From: CAZPMC01 sp964587755
GTDB lineage: Bacteria; Bacillota; Clostridia; Acetivibrionales; DTU013
DNA: 13,827 nucleotides
Assembly: GCA_964587755.1 (NCBI GenBank)
Contig: CAZPMC010000052.1
Coordinates: 1 to 13,827 of the forward strand
Reading direction: 5' to 3'
The position numbers were made by a program, and so were the translations under genes. Below, piece by piece: positions 6,387 to 13,793 of this stretch (its first letter is position 1; each line of letters opens with the position of its first letter). The notes beneath the pieces are model-generated. The model worked only from the letters and a program-made list of their open reading frames with translations. It was not told the origin of the DNA and made no database searches.

Positions 6387-8042
6387 CTATTTTTCAGAAT
6401 CACTTTCTCGAATTTCGACTCTTCTTATCTTGCCGCTAATAGTCTTGGGCAGTTCAGAAACGAATTCGATAATTCTTGGATATTTATAAGGTGCTGTAAC
6501 CTTTTTAACATGGTCTTGCAATTCTTTGACTAAACTCTGGCATGCTACGTAACCTTTTGCAAGTACAACTGTAGCTTTAACTACTTGACCCCTGTCAGGA
6601 TCAGGTACTGCTGTGATGGCACATTCAAGGACAGCAGGGTGCTCTAGAAGTGCACTTTCAACTTCGAATGGCCCTATCCTGTAACCGGAGCTCTTAATCA
6701 GGTCATCGGCTCTTCCAACGAACCAATAATAGCCGTCCTCATCCTTCCAAGCCATGTCGCCGGTATAATATATATCGTCATGCCACACCTTATTGGTCAA
6801 AGCACTGTCTCTATAGTATCCATCAAACATACCGAAAGGTTTGATTTTATCTGTGTGAATTACAATCTGACCTTCCTCTCCGATATCCACCGAATTACCG
6901 TTCTCATCAATGAGATCCACATCGTATCCCGGAGCAGGTTTGCCCATTGACCCCGGCTTTGGCTCCATCCACGGGAATGTTGCAAGAGTGACTGTCAGCT
7001 CTGTTTGACCATAACCTTCCATTAGTTTCATACCTGTGGCTTTAAGGAACTGATTGTAAACCTCTGGATTCAGGGGTTCGCCAGCTATTGAGCAATGCTT
7101 AAGGTTGCTTAAGTCAAATTTGGTAAGATCCTCTTTGATAAAGAACCTGTAAATTGTTGGTGGTGCACAAAATGACGTTACTTTATATTTAACAATAACA
7201 TCAAGAAGTTCTTTAGGTACAAATTTGTCATAATCATAGACGAATACTGCAGAATTACTAATCCACTGACCGTAGATTTTGCCCCACATAGCTTTTGCCC
7301 AACCGGTATCTGCAATTGTCAGGTGTAGCCCGCCTTCAATGACGTTTTGCCAGTATTTCGCAGTCAATATATGCCCAAGAGGATAAGTGAAGTTATGCTG
7401 AACCATTTTCGGCATTCCTGTAGTACCAGAAGTAAAGTACAAGAGCATAATATCCTCGTTAGTTGTATCATCGTTGCCGGTTGGTCTGACAAATACATCA
7501 GAAGCTTTTTCTAACTCCTCGTTTAGGTTTATCCAACCATCTCTTTCACCAACAAGGGATTTTATTTTAAGTGTAGGACAATCAGGCAAAGCTTCCGTCA
7601 CATGGTTTATAACATCTTGATCGTTTACTGACACCAGCATCTTAATATCAGCTGCATTGCATCTGTACACTATATCCTTAGGTGTAAGAAGGTGTGTTGC
7701 GGGTATGCAAATGGCACCAATTTTGTGAAGGCCTAATAGGCAGAACCAAAATTCATAGCGCCTTTTAAGAATCAGCATAACAGGGTCGCCTTTGCCAATT
7801 CCATGACTTTTAAAAAAGTTTGCAGCTTTGTCGCTATAGTATTTCATCTGGTTGAATGTAAATATAGCCTCATCACCGGTATCATTACACCACACCATAG
7901 CAACCCTATCCGGATCCTTTGCTGCAATTTCATCCACTACATCATACGCATAGTTGAAATTACCGGGTAGGTTGATTTTAAAATTCTCATATAAATCCTC
8001 ATATGAGTCGTAATTAACTTTAGGTAAGAATTTGTTTAGCAT
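6387..8042 (-). CDS. AMP-forming acyl-CoA synthetase (medium-chain/acetyl-CoA synthetase-like)
   Basis: Counted from ATG 8042 the product has 551 residues and belongs to the ANL adenylate-forming superfamily. It would activate a carboxylic acid to acyl-AMP and then the CoA thioester. Visible motifs are the P-loop TSGTTGMPK (204-212), the EGYGQTE motif, YTGD with Asp429 binding the ribose, FVGRADDLIKSSGYRIGP as the hinge and CoA region, and the A10 catalytic lysine K538 in PKTISGKIRR. The sequence resembles the medium-chain/MACS branch, but the chain length cannot be read. An alternative TTG start at 8063 is rejected because GAGG lies nine bases before ATG 8042. It sits 67 bases downstream of the XRE-cupin gene on the same strand with no terminator between, so the two probably form an operon. 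C-terminal domain and termination are intact. Confidence 0.9.
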   Translation of the reverse strand: MLNKFLPKVNYDSYEDLYENFKINLPGNFNYAYDVVDEIAAKDPDRVAMVWCNDTGDEAIFTFNQMKYYSDKAANFFKSHGIGKGDPVMLILKRRYEFWFCLLGLHKIGAICIPATHLLTPKDIVYRCNAADIKMLVSVNDQDVINHVTEALPDCPTLKIKSLVGERDGWINLNEELEKASDVFVRPTGNDDTTNEDIMLLYFTSGTTGMPKMVQHNFTYPLGHILTAKYWQNVIEGGLHLTIADTGWAKAMWGKIYGQWISNSAVFVYDYDKFVPKELLDVIVKYKVTSFCAPPTIYRFFIKEDLTKFDLSNLKHCSIAGEPLNPEVYNQFLKATGMKLMEGYGQTELTVTLATFPWMEPKPGSMGKPAPGYDVDLIDENGNSVDIGEEGQIVIHTDKIKPFGMFDGYYRDSALTNKVWHDDIYYTGDMAWKDEDGYYWFVGRADDLIKSSGYRIGPFEVESALLEHPAVLECAITAVPDPDRGQVVKATVVLAKGYVACQSLVKELQDHVKKVTAPYKYPRIIEFVSELPKTISGKIRRVEIRESDSEK

Positions 8043-8109
8043 ATTTTTTAACCTCAATAACAATTAAATTTTATTAGCAATATTAAAACTATAGGGCAAT
8101 AATTATGAA

Positions 8110-8664
8110 TTAAAAAATTATTGCAAGGAACTTTGCATCTTTTCCGCCGATTGCTTTCATTCCATGTTTATAATTTGAATCAAAATACAACGAATCTCCT
8201 TCGTTTAATATAAGCTTATGGCCATCAATAGATATCAATAGTGTTCCTTCAAGTACGTAGTTAAATTCCTGTCCGGGATGTGTGTTGTAATGAATCGGAG
8301 CATCCTCGTCAGATGGTGTTACAGTAACCTGGAAGGGCTCTGCTTTTTTGTTGATAAAATTGTAGGCAAGGCTAAGATATTTGTATGGATTTTTCCTGTC
8401 CACACTAATTCCTTTACCTTTTCTAACAAGGCTGTATACGCGCAGCTTAGGCTCTTCACCTGTAAGTATTGCCGTTAATTCAACGTTAAACTTGTTTGCA
8501 AGTTCATAAAGGAATCCGACGGGTATATCGGTAGTACCACTTTCATATTGTCTGTAGGTTTCAGGACTGATGCCCAGCTCACCAGCAAGTGTTTCTATGG
8601 AAAGGCCGGCAATTTCGCGTAGGTCCTTTATTCTAGTTGCTATTTGCTTAATCTGCTCAGACAT
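8110..8664 (-). CDS. XRE-family transcriptional regulator with cupin domain
   Basis: A 184-residue two-domain regulator. The N-terminal HTH_3/XRE domain covers about residues 11-64 (LREIAGLSIETLAGELGIS then YRQYESG), and the C-terminal cupin barrel about 105-184, with THPGQEFNYVLEG (His129, Glu133) and His167 in the second motif as possible metal or ligand contacts. Such proteins typically bind DNA through the HTH and sense a small molecule in the cupin pocket. ATG 8664 is chosen because AAGGA lies eight bases upstream; the in-frame ATG at 8673 overlaps that site. The adjacent acyl-CoA synthetase in the same orientation suggests the ligand may be the acid, acyl-AMP or acyl-CoA of that enzyme, which is inference. 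Confidence 0.9.
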   Translation of the reverse strand: MSEQIKQIATRIKDLREIAGLSIETLAGELGISPETYRQYESGTTDIPVGFLYELANKFNVELTAILTGEEPKLRVYSLVRKGKGISVDRKNPYKYLSLAYNFINKKAEPFQVTVTPSDEDAPIHYNTHPGQEFNYVLEGTLLISIDGHKLILNEGDSLYFDSNYKHGMKAIGGKDAKFLAIIF

Positions 8665-8697
8665 ATAAATCATCCTTTCGCTTTATATAATATCCGA

Positions 8698-8725
8698 TTT
8701 ATATGGGTAAATGATAACACAGCAA
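8698..8725 (-). promoter_or_regulatory. Candidate promoter of the XRE-cupin/acyl-CoA synthetase operon
   Basis: On the minus strand TTGCTG (8720-8725) and TATAAA (8698-8703) are 16 bases apart, placing a start about 25 nt before the ATG at 8664. The area is AT-rich and other hexamer choices are possible. Confidence 0.35.
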
Positions 8726-8801
8726 AGTAATAAATAAAAGGACATCACCTATTTTACACTACATGTCGGCAATAAAACGTAAAAAAAATTAATGATTTAT
8801 A

Positions 8802-8876
8802 GGGGAACCTTCTTTTGGGGATTTTATTTGGGGATTATTTGGGGACGTTTCTTTTTATTTGGGGACGTTTCTTAAC
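8802..8876 (+). repeat. Cluster of GGGGACGTTTCTT repeats at the 3' end of lysR
   Basis: The stretch holds a degenerate copy GGGGAACCTTCTTTT (8802-8816), GGGGA blocks at 8817 and 8830, and two nearly perfect 20-base tandem units that share TTATTTGGGGACGTTTCTT (8835-8853 and 8855-8873). The second continues as TTAAC to 8876. It overlaps the last codons and stop of lysR. The rest of the 8674-8854 spacer holds no gene. Confidence 0.85.
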
Positions 8877-9745
8877 CTGGATGCGAATTCGGAAGCTGCA
8901 GAAGATAGGGGGACGTTTCTTAACTTTGCTAGACCTAGCTTTCTTTTTGGCAAGGTTTCGTCTAGCGTCAACATGAATAGCTCATTGTTTGCCATTGCGA
9001 ATTCAGCGCTTTCTTTTAGAACATGTGCCACCCCTAAACCGATTCGAGCAAACTCAACTAAAAGCTCCATGCTTTCAAGTTCAATTTCTGGGACAATGGC
9101 ATAGCCTTTTGATAAAAAGAATTTATCAAGATTGCGTCTGGTTGAGCTATCTTTTTGCAAAAGCAGCAGGGGCAGCTCAGTCAACTGTTTTATGCTAATT
9201 GGTTTTTTACTTAGGCGTTTAAAGCGGGATGATGCTACAAAAATATCTTTGACTTCTTGAAAGAAGAAGGTTTCGATACTCTTATCCTCGACAGGAAGGG
9301 TGACAATCCCAAAATCAACCGCACCATTTTTAATAGAGTCCACTATTCCAGGAGACGTACGATTTATAATTTGAATTTTTATTTCCGGGTAATCAAAAAG
9401 AAAGTTTTGAAGATGTGGTGTCAATAGATACCTTAATATGGTATCACCAATTCCGATTTTCATTTCACCCAAGCTTAGGGATTGCATTGAAAGAATTTTA
9501 TTTTCTGCCGTTTTTATAAGGTTGTAAGCTTGCTCGACATGGCTGAGGAGCATCTTGCCAATCACAGTAAGTTTAACGTTTCTTGAACCCCGAATGAACA
9601 ATTGGCTTCCTATACTTTCTTCCAGGCTTCTAATTGATTGACTAACAGCTGATTGGGATATAAAGAGAACTTTAGCAGCAGCAGAAAAGTTGCCCGCTTT
9701 TGCAACAGTGTAGAAAACCTTATATAGCTCAAAATTAATATCCAT
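8855..9745 (-). CDS. LysR-family transcriptional regulator
   Basis: A 296-residue LysR-type regulator, normal length. The N-terminal winged helix-turn-helix is clear (MDINFELYKVFYTVAKAGNF, then AAKVLFISQSAVSQSIRSLEE at about 23-43, and LFIRGSRNVKLT), followed by the linker helix and a periplasmic-binding-like effector domain from about residue 90 to the end. ATG 9745 has AAGGAGGG a few bases upstream. It is divergent from purL across 158 bases, the classical arrangement for a LysR regulator and its target, but purL is not a usual LysR target and the effector is not identifiable. Its C-terminus reads LRNVPLSSAASEFASRLRNVPK: two RNVP units, 16 codons apart, come from copies of the GGGGACGTTTCTT repeat, the second also giving the stop codon. 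The natural end of the protein may have been altered by that repeat. Confidence 0.92.
   Translation of the reverse strand: MDINFELYKVFYTVAKAGNFSAAAKVLFISQSAVSQSIRSLEESIGSQLFIRGSRNVKLTVIGKMLLSHVEQAYNLIKTAENKILSMQSLSLGEMKIGIGDTILRYLLTPHLQNFLFDYPEIKIQIINRTSPGIVDSIKNGAVDFGIVTLPVEDKSIETFFFQEVKDIFVASSRFKRLSKKPISIKQLTELPLLLLQKDSSTRRNLDKFFLSKGYAIVPEIELESMELLVEFARIGLGVAHVLKESAEFAMANNELFMLTLDETLPKRKLGLAKLRNVPLSSAASEFASRLRNVPK
8908..8924 (+). repeat. GGGGACGTTTCTTAAC repeat inside lysR
   Basis: GGGGGACGTTTCTTAAC lies inside the lysR coding region and is read on the minus strand as LRNVP. It shares 16 bases with the copy at 8861-8876, exactly 48 bases (16 codons) away. Confidence 0.85.
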
Positions 9746-9784
9746 TAGCCCTCCTTATACAAAACATTAAATATATTAATTATT

Positions 9785-9804
9785 ATAATGAATTATATCA
9801 TTGT
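9785..9804. promoter_or_regulatory. Imperfect dyad in the lysR-purL spacer, possible LysR operator
   Basis: ATAATGA (9785-9791), six bases, then TCATTGT (9798-9804) form an inverted repeat with one mismatch between the divergent genes. It touches the lysR -10. LysR proteins bind such AT-rich dyads, but the whole spacer is AT-rich, so chance is possible. Confidence 0.3.
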
Positions 9805-9832
9805 ATAATGTATTTGTTAAGGTATTTGTCAA
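9804..9832 (-). promoter_or_regulatory. Candidate lysR promoter
   Basis: On the minus strand TTGACA (9827-9832) is followed by ATTATA at 17 bases (9804-9809), or by TTATAC at 18 bases. The expected transcript start lies about 50 nt before ATG 9745. The same bases read TATAAT on the plus strand, but no good -35 for purL is found before them. Confidence 0.45.
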
Positions 9833-9903
9833 GGGAAATATGCAGCAAAATTAAAACATGGTTAATTATTAATAATATCAATAAACAGAATTGAGGGATA
9901 ATT

Positions 9904-12900
9904 ATGAATGAAGCAATTCAGCGTGAAAAAGTAAGGCGTGTTTTTGTTGAGAAGAAAAAAGGTTTTGATATTGTAGCACAGGGACTATACAGCGATTTAA
10001 AGACCAATTTAGGGATAGATAAGCTTGAAGATGTTCGGATTATTAACAGATATGACATAATGGATATTACAGATGAAGAGTACAAAGCTGCTCGTTTTGC
10101 GATTTTTGCAGAACCACCTGTTGATCACCTATATGAGGAAAAGATTGAGTTTGGACCAGATGAGAGAGTATTTGCTATTGAGTATTTGCCCGGGCAATTC
10201 GACCAAAGAGCTGATTCTACTTCACAATGTATTCAGTTTCTAACTCTTGGGGCGAAACCACGCTGTAAAGCCGCAAAGCTTATTGTATTGAAGGGGGACG
10301 TTTCTTCAGAAGATTTTAAAAAGGTGAAGAAATATTGTATAAATCCGGTTGACAGTCGTGAGGCATCTATGGAAAAACCTGAAACACTTAATGTGGAGCT
10401 GGAATATCCGGGGGACATTTCTTCAATAAACGGGTTTTGCCCAATGGATAAGGAAGAATTAACAGCACTGCAGCAAGAGTTTTCAATGGCAATGTCCATA
10501 GAAGATCTTGAATTTTGCAGGCAATATTTTAAGAATGAAGAAAATAGAGATCCAAGCTTAACAGAGCTTAGGCTTATTGACACATACTGGTCAGATCACT
10601 GTAGACACTCCACATTTCTGACAAATATCGACGATGTGGAGTTTGAGGATGGTCCATATAGTAAATTAATGAAAGATGTTTATGAGCAATATCTCAATTC
10701 CAGAAAGTATGTTTATAAAGATGAGATAAAGGATGTCTGCCTAATGGACATCGCGACCATAGCAATGAAGGAGCTTCGTAAGAGAGGTAAACTTGAGGAT
10801 CTAGATGTTTCCGATGAAATAAATGCATGTAGTATTGTTGTAAATGCAAAGGTTAATGGAAATGACGAAGAATGGCTGGTTATGTTTAAAAATGAAACAC
10901 ATAACCATCCAACTGAGATAGAGCCTTTTGGTGGAGCGGCAACATGTCTTGGCGGTGCAATAAGAGACCCGCTATCAGGCCGCTCGTATGTATACCAAGC
11001 TATGAGAGTTACAGGGAGTGGGGACCCAAGAGCTAAGGTAGAGGATACATTGCCGGGGAAATTACCCCAGAGGAAGATTACAACAGGTGCCGCTCAAGGT
11101 TATAGTTCTTACGGGAACCAAATCGGCCTTGCAACCGGGCAAGTGACAGAGATATATCATGAAGGCTATGTAGCAAAGAGAATGGAGATAGGAGCAGTAA
11201 TAGGTGCTGCCCCCAAGAAAAATGTTGTCAGATTAAAGCCACAACCTGGTGATATTGTAATTTTACTAGGAGGAAGAACTGGACGAGACGGTTGCGGCGG
11301 TGCAACAGGATCCTCAAAAGAGCATGATGAAAAATCACTTTACTCATGCGGAGCCGAGGTCCAAAAGGGCAATCCTCCAATAGAAAGGAAAATACAAAGG
11401 CTGTTTCGCAATCCTGATGTTAGCCGGATGATAAAGAAGTGCAATGATTTTGGCGCAGGAGGCGTATCTGTAGCCATTGGGGAACTAGCCGATTCTCTTG
11501 ACATAGATCTAGATAAAGTTCCTAAAAAATATGAAGGGCTTGATGGTACTGAGCTTGCAATTTCCGAGTCACAGGAAAGAATGGCTGTTGTCATTGCAAA
11601 AGAGGATGAAGAAAGATTTATAGCAGCTGCTCAGGAGGAGAATTTAGAAGCAACTCAAGTTGCAATAATTTCTGACACGGGTAGACTTAGAATGACATGG
11701 AGAGGGAAAGTAATTGTTGATATTAGTCGAAAATTTCTTAATACAAACGGAGTGACACAGCATATAAATGTTAATGTAATGTCTCCTAGAAGTTTTATGT
11801 CAGTACCTGGAGAACTGTCCCCGAATAATTTGGTAAGGTCTAATAACGAAGAACTGTCCCCGAAAGAGTCCCCGAAAGAAGAATTGAAGAAAAAGTGGAT
11901 TTCAAATTTGCAAAGCCTTAATTGCTGTAGTCAGAAAGGATTAGTTGAACGTTTTGACAGTACAGTCGGTGCAGCTACAGTCCTAATGCCTTTCGGCGGC
12001 AAGTATCAGCTCAGCCCGTCGGAGGGGATGGCAGCTAAGTTGCCTGTTATGCATGGTGATACCACTACCTGCACTCTTATGACTCATGGTTTTAATCCAA
12101 AGATATCAACCTGGAGTCCTTTTCATGGAGCCGCATATGCGATTATTGAAGCTATAACAAAAATCGCTGCCATGGGCGGGGATTATAGAAAAATCAGATT
12201 GACTCTTCAAGAATATTTTGAAAAACCCGGGAAGGAACCTAAAAGATGGGGTAAGCCATTTAGCGCATTGCTTGGTGCATATTATACACAAATGCAGCTT
12301 GGAATACCATCAATTGGAGGTAAGGACAGCATGTCGGGTACATTCAAAGATATGGATGTACCACCTACGCTTGTTGCATTTGCAGTTGCAATATCTGATG
12401 CTGATAAGGTTATTTCAACTGAATTTAAGAAGGCTGGCAGTCAAGTGGTTTTATTAGAGACTGACAATGATAATAACTTATTGCCGGTTTTTGAGCAATT
12501 AGGCAGAAACCTTACTCGCATTCATGAATTAGCATTGGATGGGAAAATTCTTTCTGCACATTCTATAAGACATGGGGGTGTTGCAGAAGCAGTAAGCAAA
12601 ATGTGTTTTGGAAATATGCTTGGTGTTGATTTATCCGGATTTGACAACAACGAAAAATGGTTTACACCCAAATATGGATCTATTATTTTAGAAATAGATG
12701 CAAGCAACGAGGTGGAAAAGCTGCTTGACGACCTAAATTATAAAATAATCGGAAAAACAACAAACAAGAAACAAATTTCTATTGTAGGGGGGACGGTTCT
12801 TGATTTAGATTCGCTTATAAGAACATGGCAGAAACCTTTAGAAGAAATATTCCCGTGCGGTATTAATATGAAATTTGATGTTACGGAAACATTTAATTAC

Positions 12901-13761
12901 AACCAACATTTCCATAACAAATATAATAAGACAACTGCAAGGCAAAGAAGCAAAGCAATTGCAAAGCCAAGAGTATTGATACCAGTATTTCCCGGTACTA
13001 ATTGTGAATATGATACAGCTAAAGCCTTCGAAAATGCTGGTGCAATAACGGATATGTTTGTTGTTAAAAACTTAACGCCGTCAGACATAATGGATTCTAT
13101 TAATATTATGAAGAATAAAATTTCTCAAAGTCAGATTATAGTGTTCCCCGGCGGCTTCAGCGCAGGTGATGAACCTGATGGTTCAGGAAAATTTATTGCC
13201 ACAGTTTTTAGAAATCCATATTTAAAAGATGAAGTCATGAAGTTGCTTAATCAGAGAGATGGCTTAATATTGGGGATTTGCAATGGATTCCAGGCGCTGG
13301 TTAAATTAGGGTTATTGCCGTATGGAGAAATATGCGATGTAAATCCTGACGGTCCGACCTTAACATTTAATTCATTGGGAAGACATATTTCGTGTATGAG
13401 TTTGACAAGAATTGCATCAAATAAATCGCCATGGCTCTCAAACGTCAATGTTGGTGATATTCACACAATTGCATTATCTCATGGAGAGGGAAGATTTGTT
13501 GCTTCAGAAGCTGAGATAAAATATCTGTCGGAGAATGGACAAATTGCGACGCAATATGTTGATTTAGAAGGAAATGCAACCCTTGATATACGATATAACC
13601 CAAATGGTTCCATGTCTGCAATTGAAGGCATAACAAGTCCTGATGGCAGAGTCCTGGGCAAAATGGGACATTCTGAAAGGATAGGTTCAAATGTTTGCAT
13701 AAATGTGCCGGGAGAAAAAGATCAAAAGATATTTGAAGCAGGTATAGCATATTTTAGCTAA
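9904..13761 (+). CDS. purL: Phosphoribosylformylglycinamidine synthase, single-chain with glutaminase domain
   Basis: This 1285-residue enzyme converts FGAR, glutamine and ATP to FGAM in purine synthesis. In order: an N-terminal PurS-like domain, the YWSDHCRHSTF segment at about 228-238, the first AIR-synthase-type domain with FKNETHNHPTEIEPFGG from about 328, a second ATP-grasp-like half with FDSTVGAATVLMPFGGKYQL and GGKDSMSG, and a class I glutamine amidotransferase domain from about 1021 (PVFPGTNCEYD). The catalytic triad is Cys1126 in GICNGFQ with His1256 and Glu1258 in GHSER. ATG 9904 follows GAGGG. It looks full length and active. From memory, clostridial homologues are nearer 1250-1260 residues; the excess is plausibly the linker at about 634-662 (ELSP...EELSPKESPKEE), which is built from reverse copies of a short DNA repeat. 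Three further copies lie in frame elsewhere in the gene. It stands alone, without other pur genes nearby. Confidence 0.96.
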   Translation: MNEAIQREKVRRVFVEKKKGFDIVAQGLYSDLKTNLGIDKLEDVRIINRYDIMDITDEEYKAARFAIFAEPPVDHLYEEKIEFGPDERVFAIEYLPGQFDQRADSTSQCIQFLTLGAKPRCKAAKLIVLKGDVSSEDFKKVKKYCINPVDSREASMEKPETLNVELEYPGDISSINGFCPMDKEELTALQQEFSMAMSIEDLEFCRQYFKNEENRDPSLTELRLIDTYWSDHCRHSTFLTNIDDVEFEDGPYSKLMKDVYEQYLNSRKYVYKDEIKDVCLMDIATIAMKELRKRGKLEDLDVSDEINACSIVVNAKVNGNDEEWLVMFKNETHNHPTEIEPFGGAATCLGGAIRDPLSGRSYVYQAMRVTGSGDPRAKVEDTLPGKLPQRKITTGAAQGYSSYGNQIGLATGQVTEIYHEGYVAKRMEIGAVIGAAPKKNVVRLKPQPGDIVILLGGRTGRDGCGGATGSSKEHDEKSLYSCGAEVQKGNPPIERKIQRLFRNPDVSRMIKKCNDFGAGGVSVAIGELADSLDIDLDKVPKKYEGLDGTELAISESQERMAVVIAKEDEERFIAAAQEENLEATQVAIISDTGRLRMTWRGKVIVDISRKFLNTNGVTQHINVNVMSPRSFMSVPGELSPNNLVRSNNEELSPKESPKEELKKKWISNLQSLNCCSQKGLVERFDSTVGAATVLMPFGGKYQLSPSEGMAAKLPVMHGDTTTCTLMTHGFNPKISTWSPFHGAAYAIIEAITKIAAMGGDYRKIRLTLQEYFEKPGKEPKRWGKPFSALLGAYYTQMQLGIPSIGGKDSMSGTFKDMDVPPTLVAFAVAISDADKVISTEFKKAGSQVVLLETDNDNNLLPVFEQLGRNLTRIHELALDGKILSAHSIRHGGVAEAVSKMCFGNMLGVDLSGFDNNEKWFTPKYGSIILEIDASNEVEKLLDDLNYKIIGKTTNKKQISIVGGTVLDLDSLIRTWQKPLEEIFPCGINMKFDVTETFNYNQHFHNKYNKTTARQRSKAIAKPRVLIPVFPGTNCEYDTAKAFENAGAITDMFVVKNLTPSDIMDSINIMKNKISQSQIIVFPGGFSAGDEPDGSGKFIATVFRNPYLKDEVMKLLNQRDGLILGICNGFQALVKLGLLPYGEICDVNPDGPTLTFNSLGRHISCMSLTRIASNKSPWLSNVNVGDIHTIALSHGEGRFVASEAEIKYLSENGQIATQYVDLEGNATLDIRYNPNGSMSAIEGITSPDGRVLGKMGHSERIGSNVCINVPGEKDQKIFEAGIAYFS
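10293..10308 (+). repeat. GGGGACGTTTCTT repeat inside purL (first copy)
   Basis: GGGGGACGTTTCTTCA is read as KGDVSS within VLKGDVSSEDFKKVKKY. The core is identical to the copies near the 3' end of lysR. Confidence 0.75.
10410..10425 (+). repeat. GGGGACATTTCTT repeat inside purL (second copy)
   Basis: GGGGGACATTTCTTCA, one base different from the first purL copy, is read as PGDISS. It lies 117 bases (39 codons) after that copy, in the same reading frame. Confidence 0.7.
11811..11880 (-). repeat. Reverse-orientation repeats in the PurL linker
   Basis: AGAACTGTCCCCGAA occurs exactly at 11811-11825 and 11850-11864; read on the other strand it is TTCGGGGACAGTTCT, a variant of the same family. 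A partial unit CCCCGAAAGA is then repeated at 11858-11867 and 11870-11879, a 12-base period giving SPKE SPKE. They encode GELSPN and EELSPKESPKEE. Confidence 0.8.
12789..12801 (+). repeat. GGGGACGGTTCTT repeat inside purL
   Basis: GGGGACGGTTCTT is read as GGTVL in VGGTVLDLDSL, in a different reading frame from the two early purL copies. The GGTT variant differs by one base from the lysR-end copies. Confidence 0.65.
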
Positions 13762-13772
13762 TTGAAATTATA

Positions 13773-13793
13773 GGGACGTTTCTTAAGAGAAAC
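13773..13793 (+). repeat. GGGACGTTTCTTAA repeat after purL, with a small hairpin
   Basis: GGGACGTTTCTTAA begins 12 bases after the purL stop. Its GTTTCT (13778-13783) can pair with AGAAAC (13788-13793) around a TAAG loop. No T-run follows, so terminator function is doubtful. Confidence 0.65.

Noticed and set aside
8043..8063. TTG start for the acyl-CoA synthetase at 8063
   Set aside because: The GAGG ribosome binding site lies inside that extension and is correctly spaced for ATG 8042.
8690..8860. CRISPR-like array because of spaced GGGGA/GGGGACG units
   Set aside because: Units are short, unevenly spaced (11-20 bases), without unique spacers of constant length and without cas genes.
9833..9903. 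Purine riboswitch or PurBox upstream of purL
   Set aside because: The stretch is AT-rich without the conserved loops of the purine aptamer or paired PurBox sequences.
11017..11029. Further GGGGACC repeat-like word in purL (GTGGGGACCCAAG)
   Set aside because: It matches only GGGGAC of the core and encodes the expected GSGDPRA motif, so it is probably plain coding sequence.
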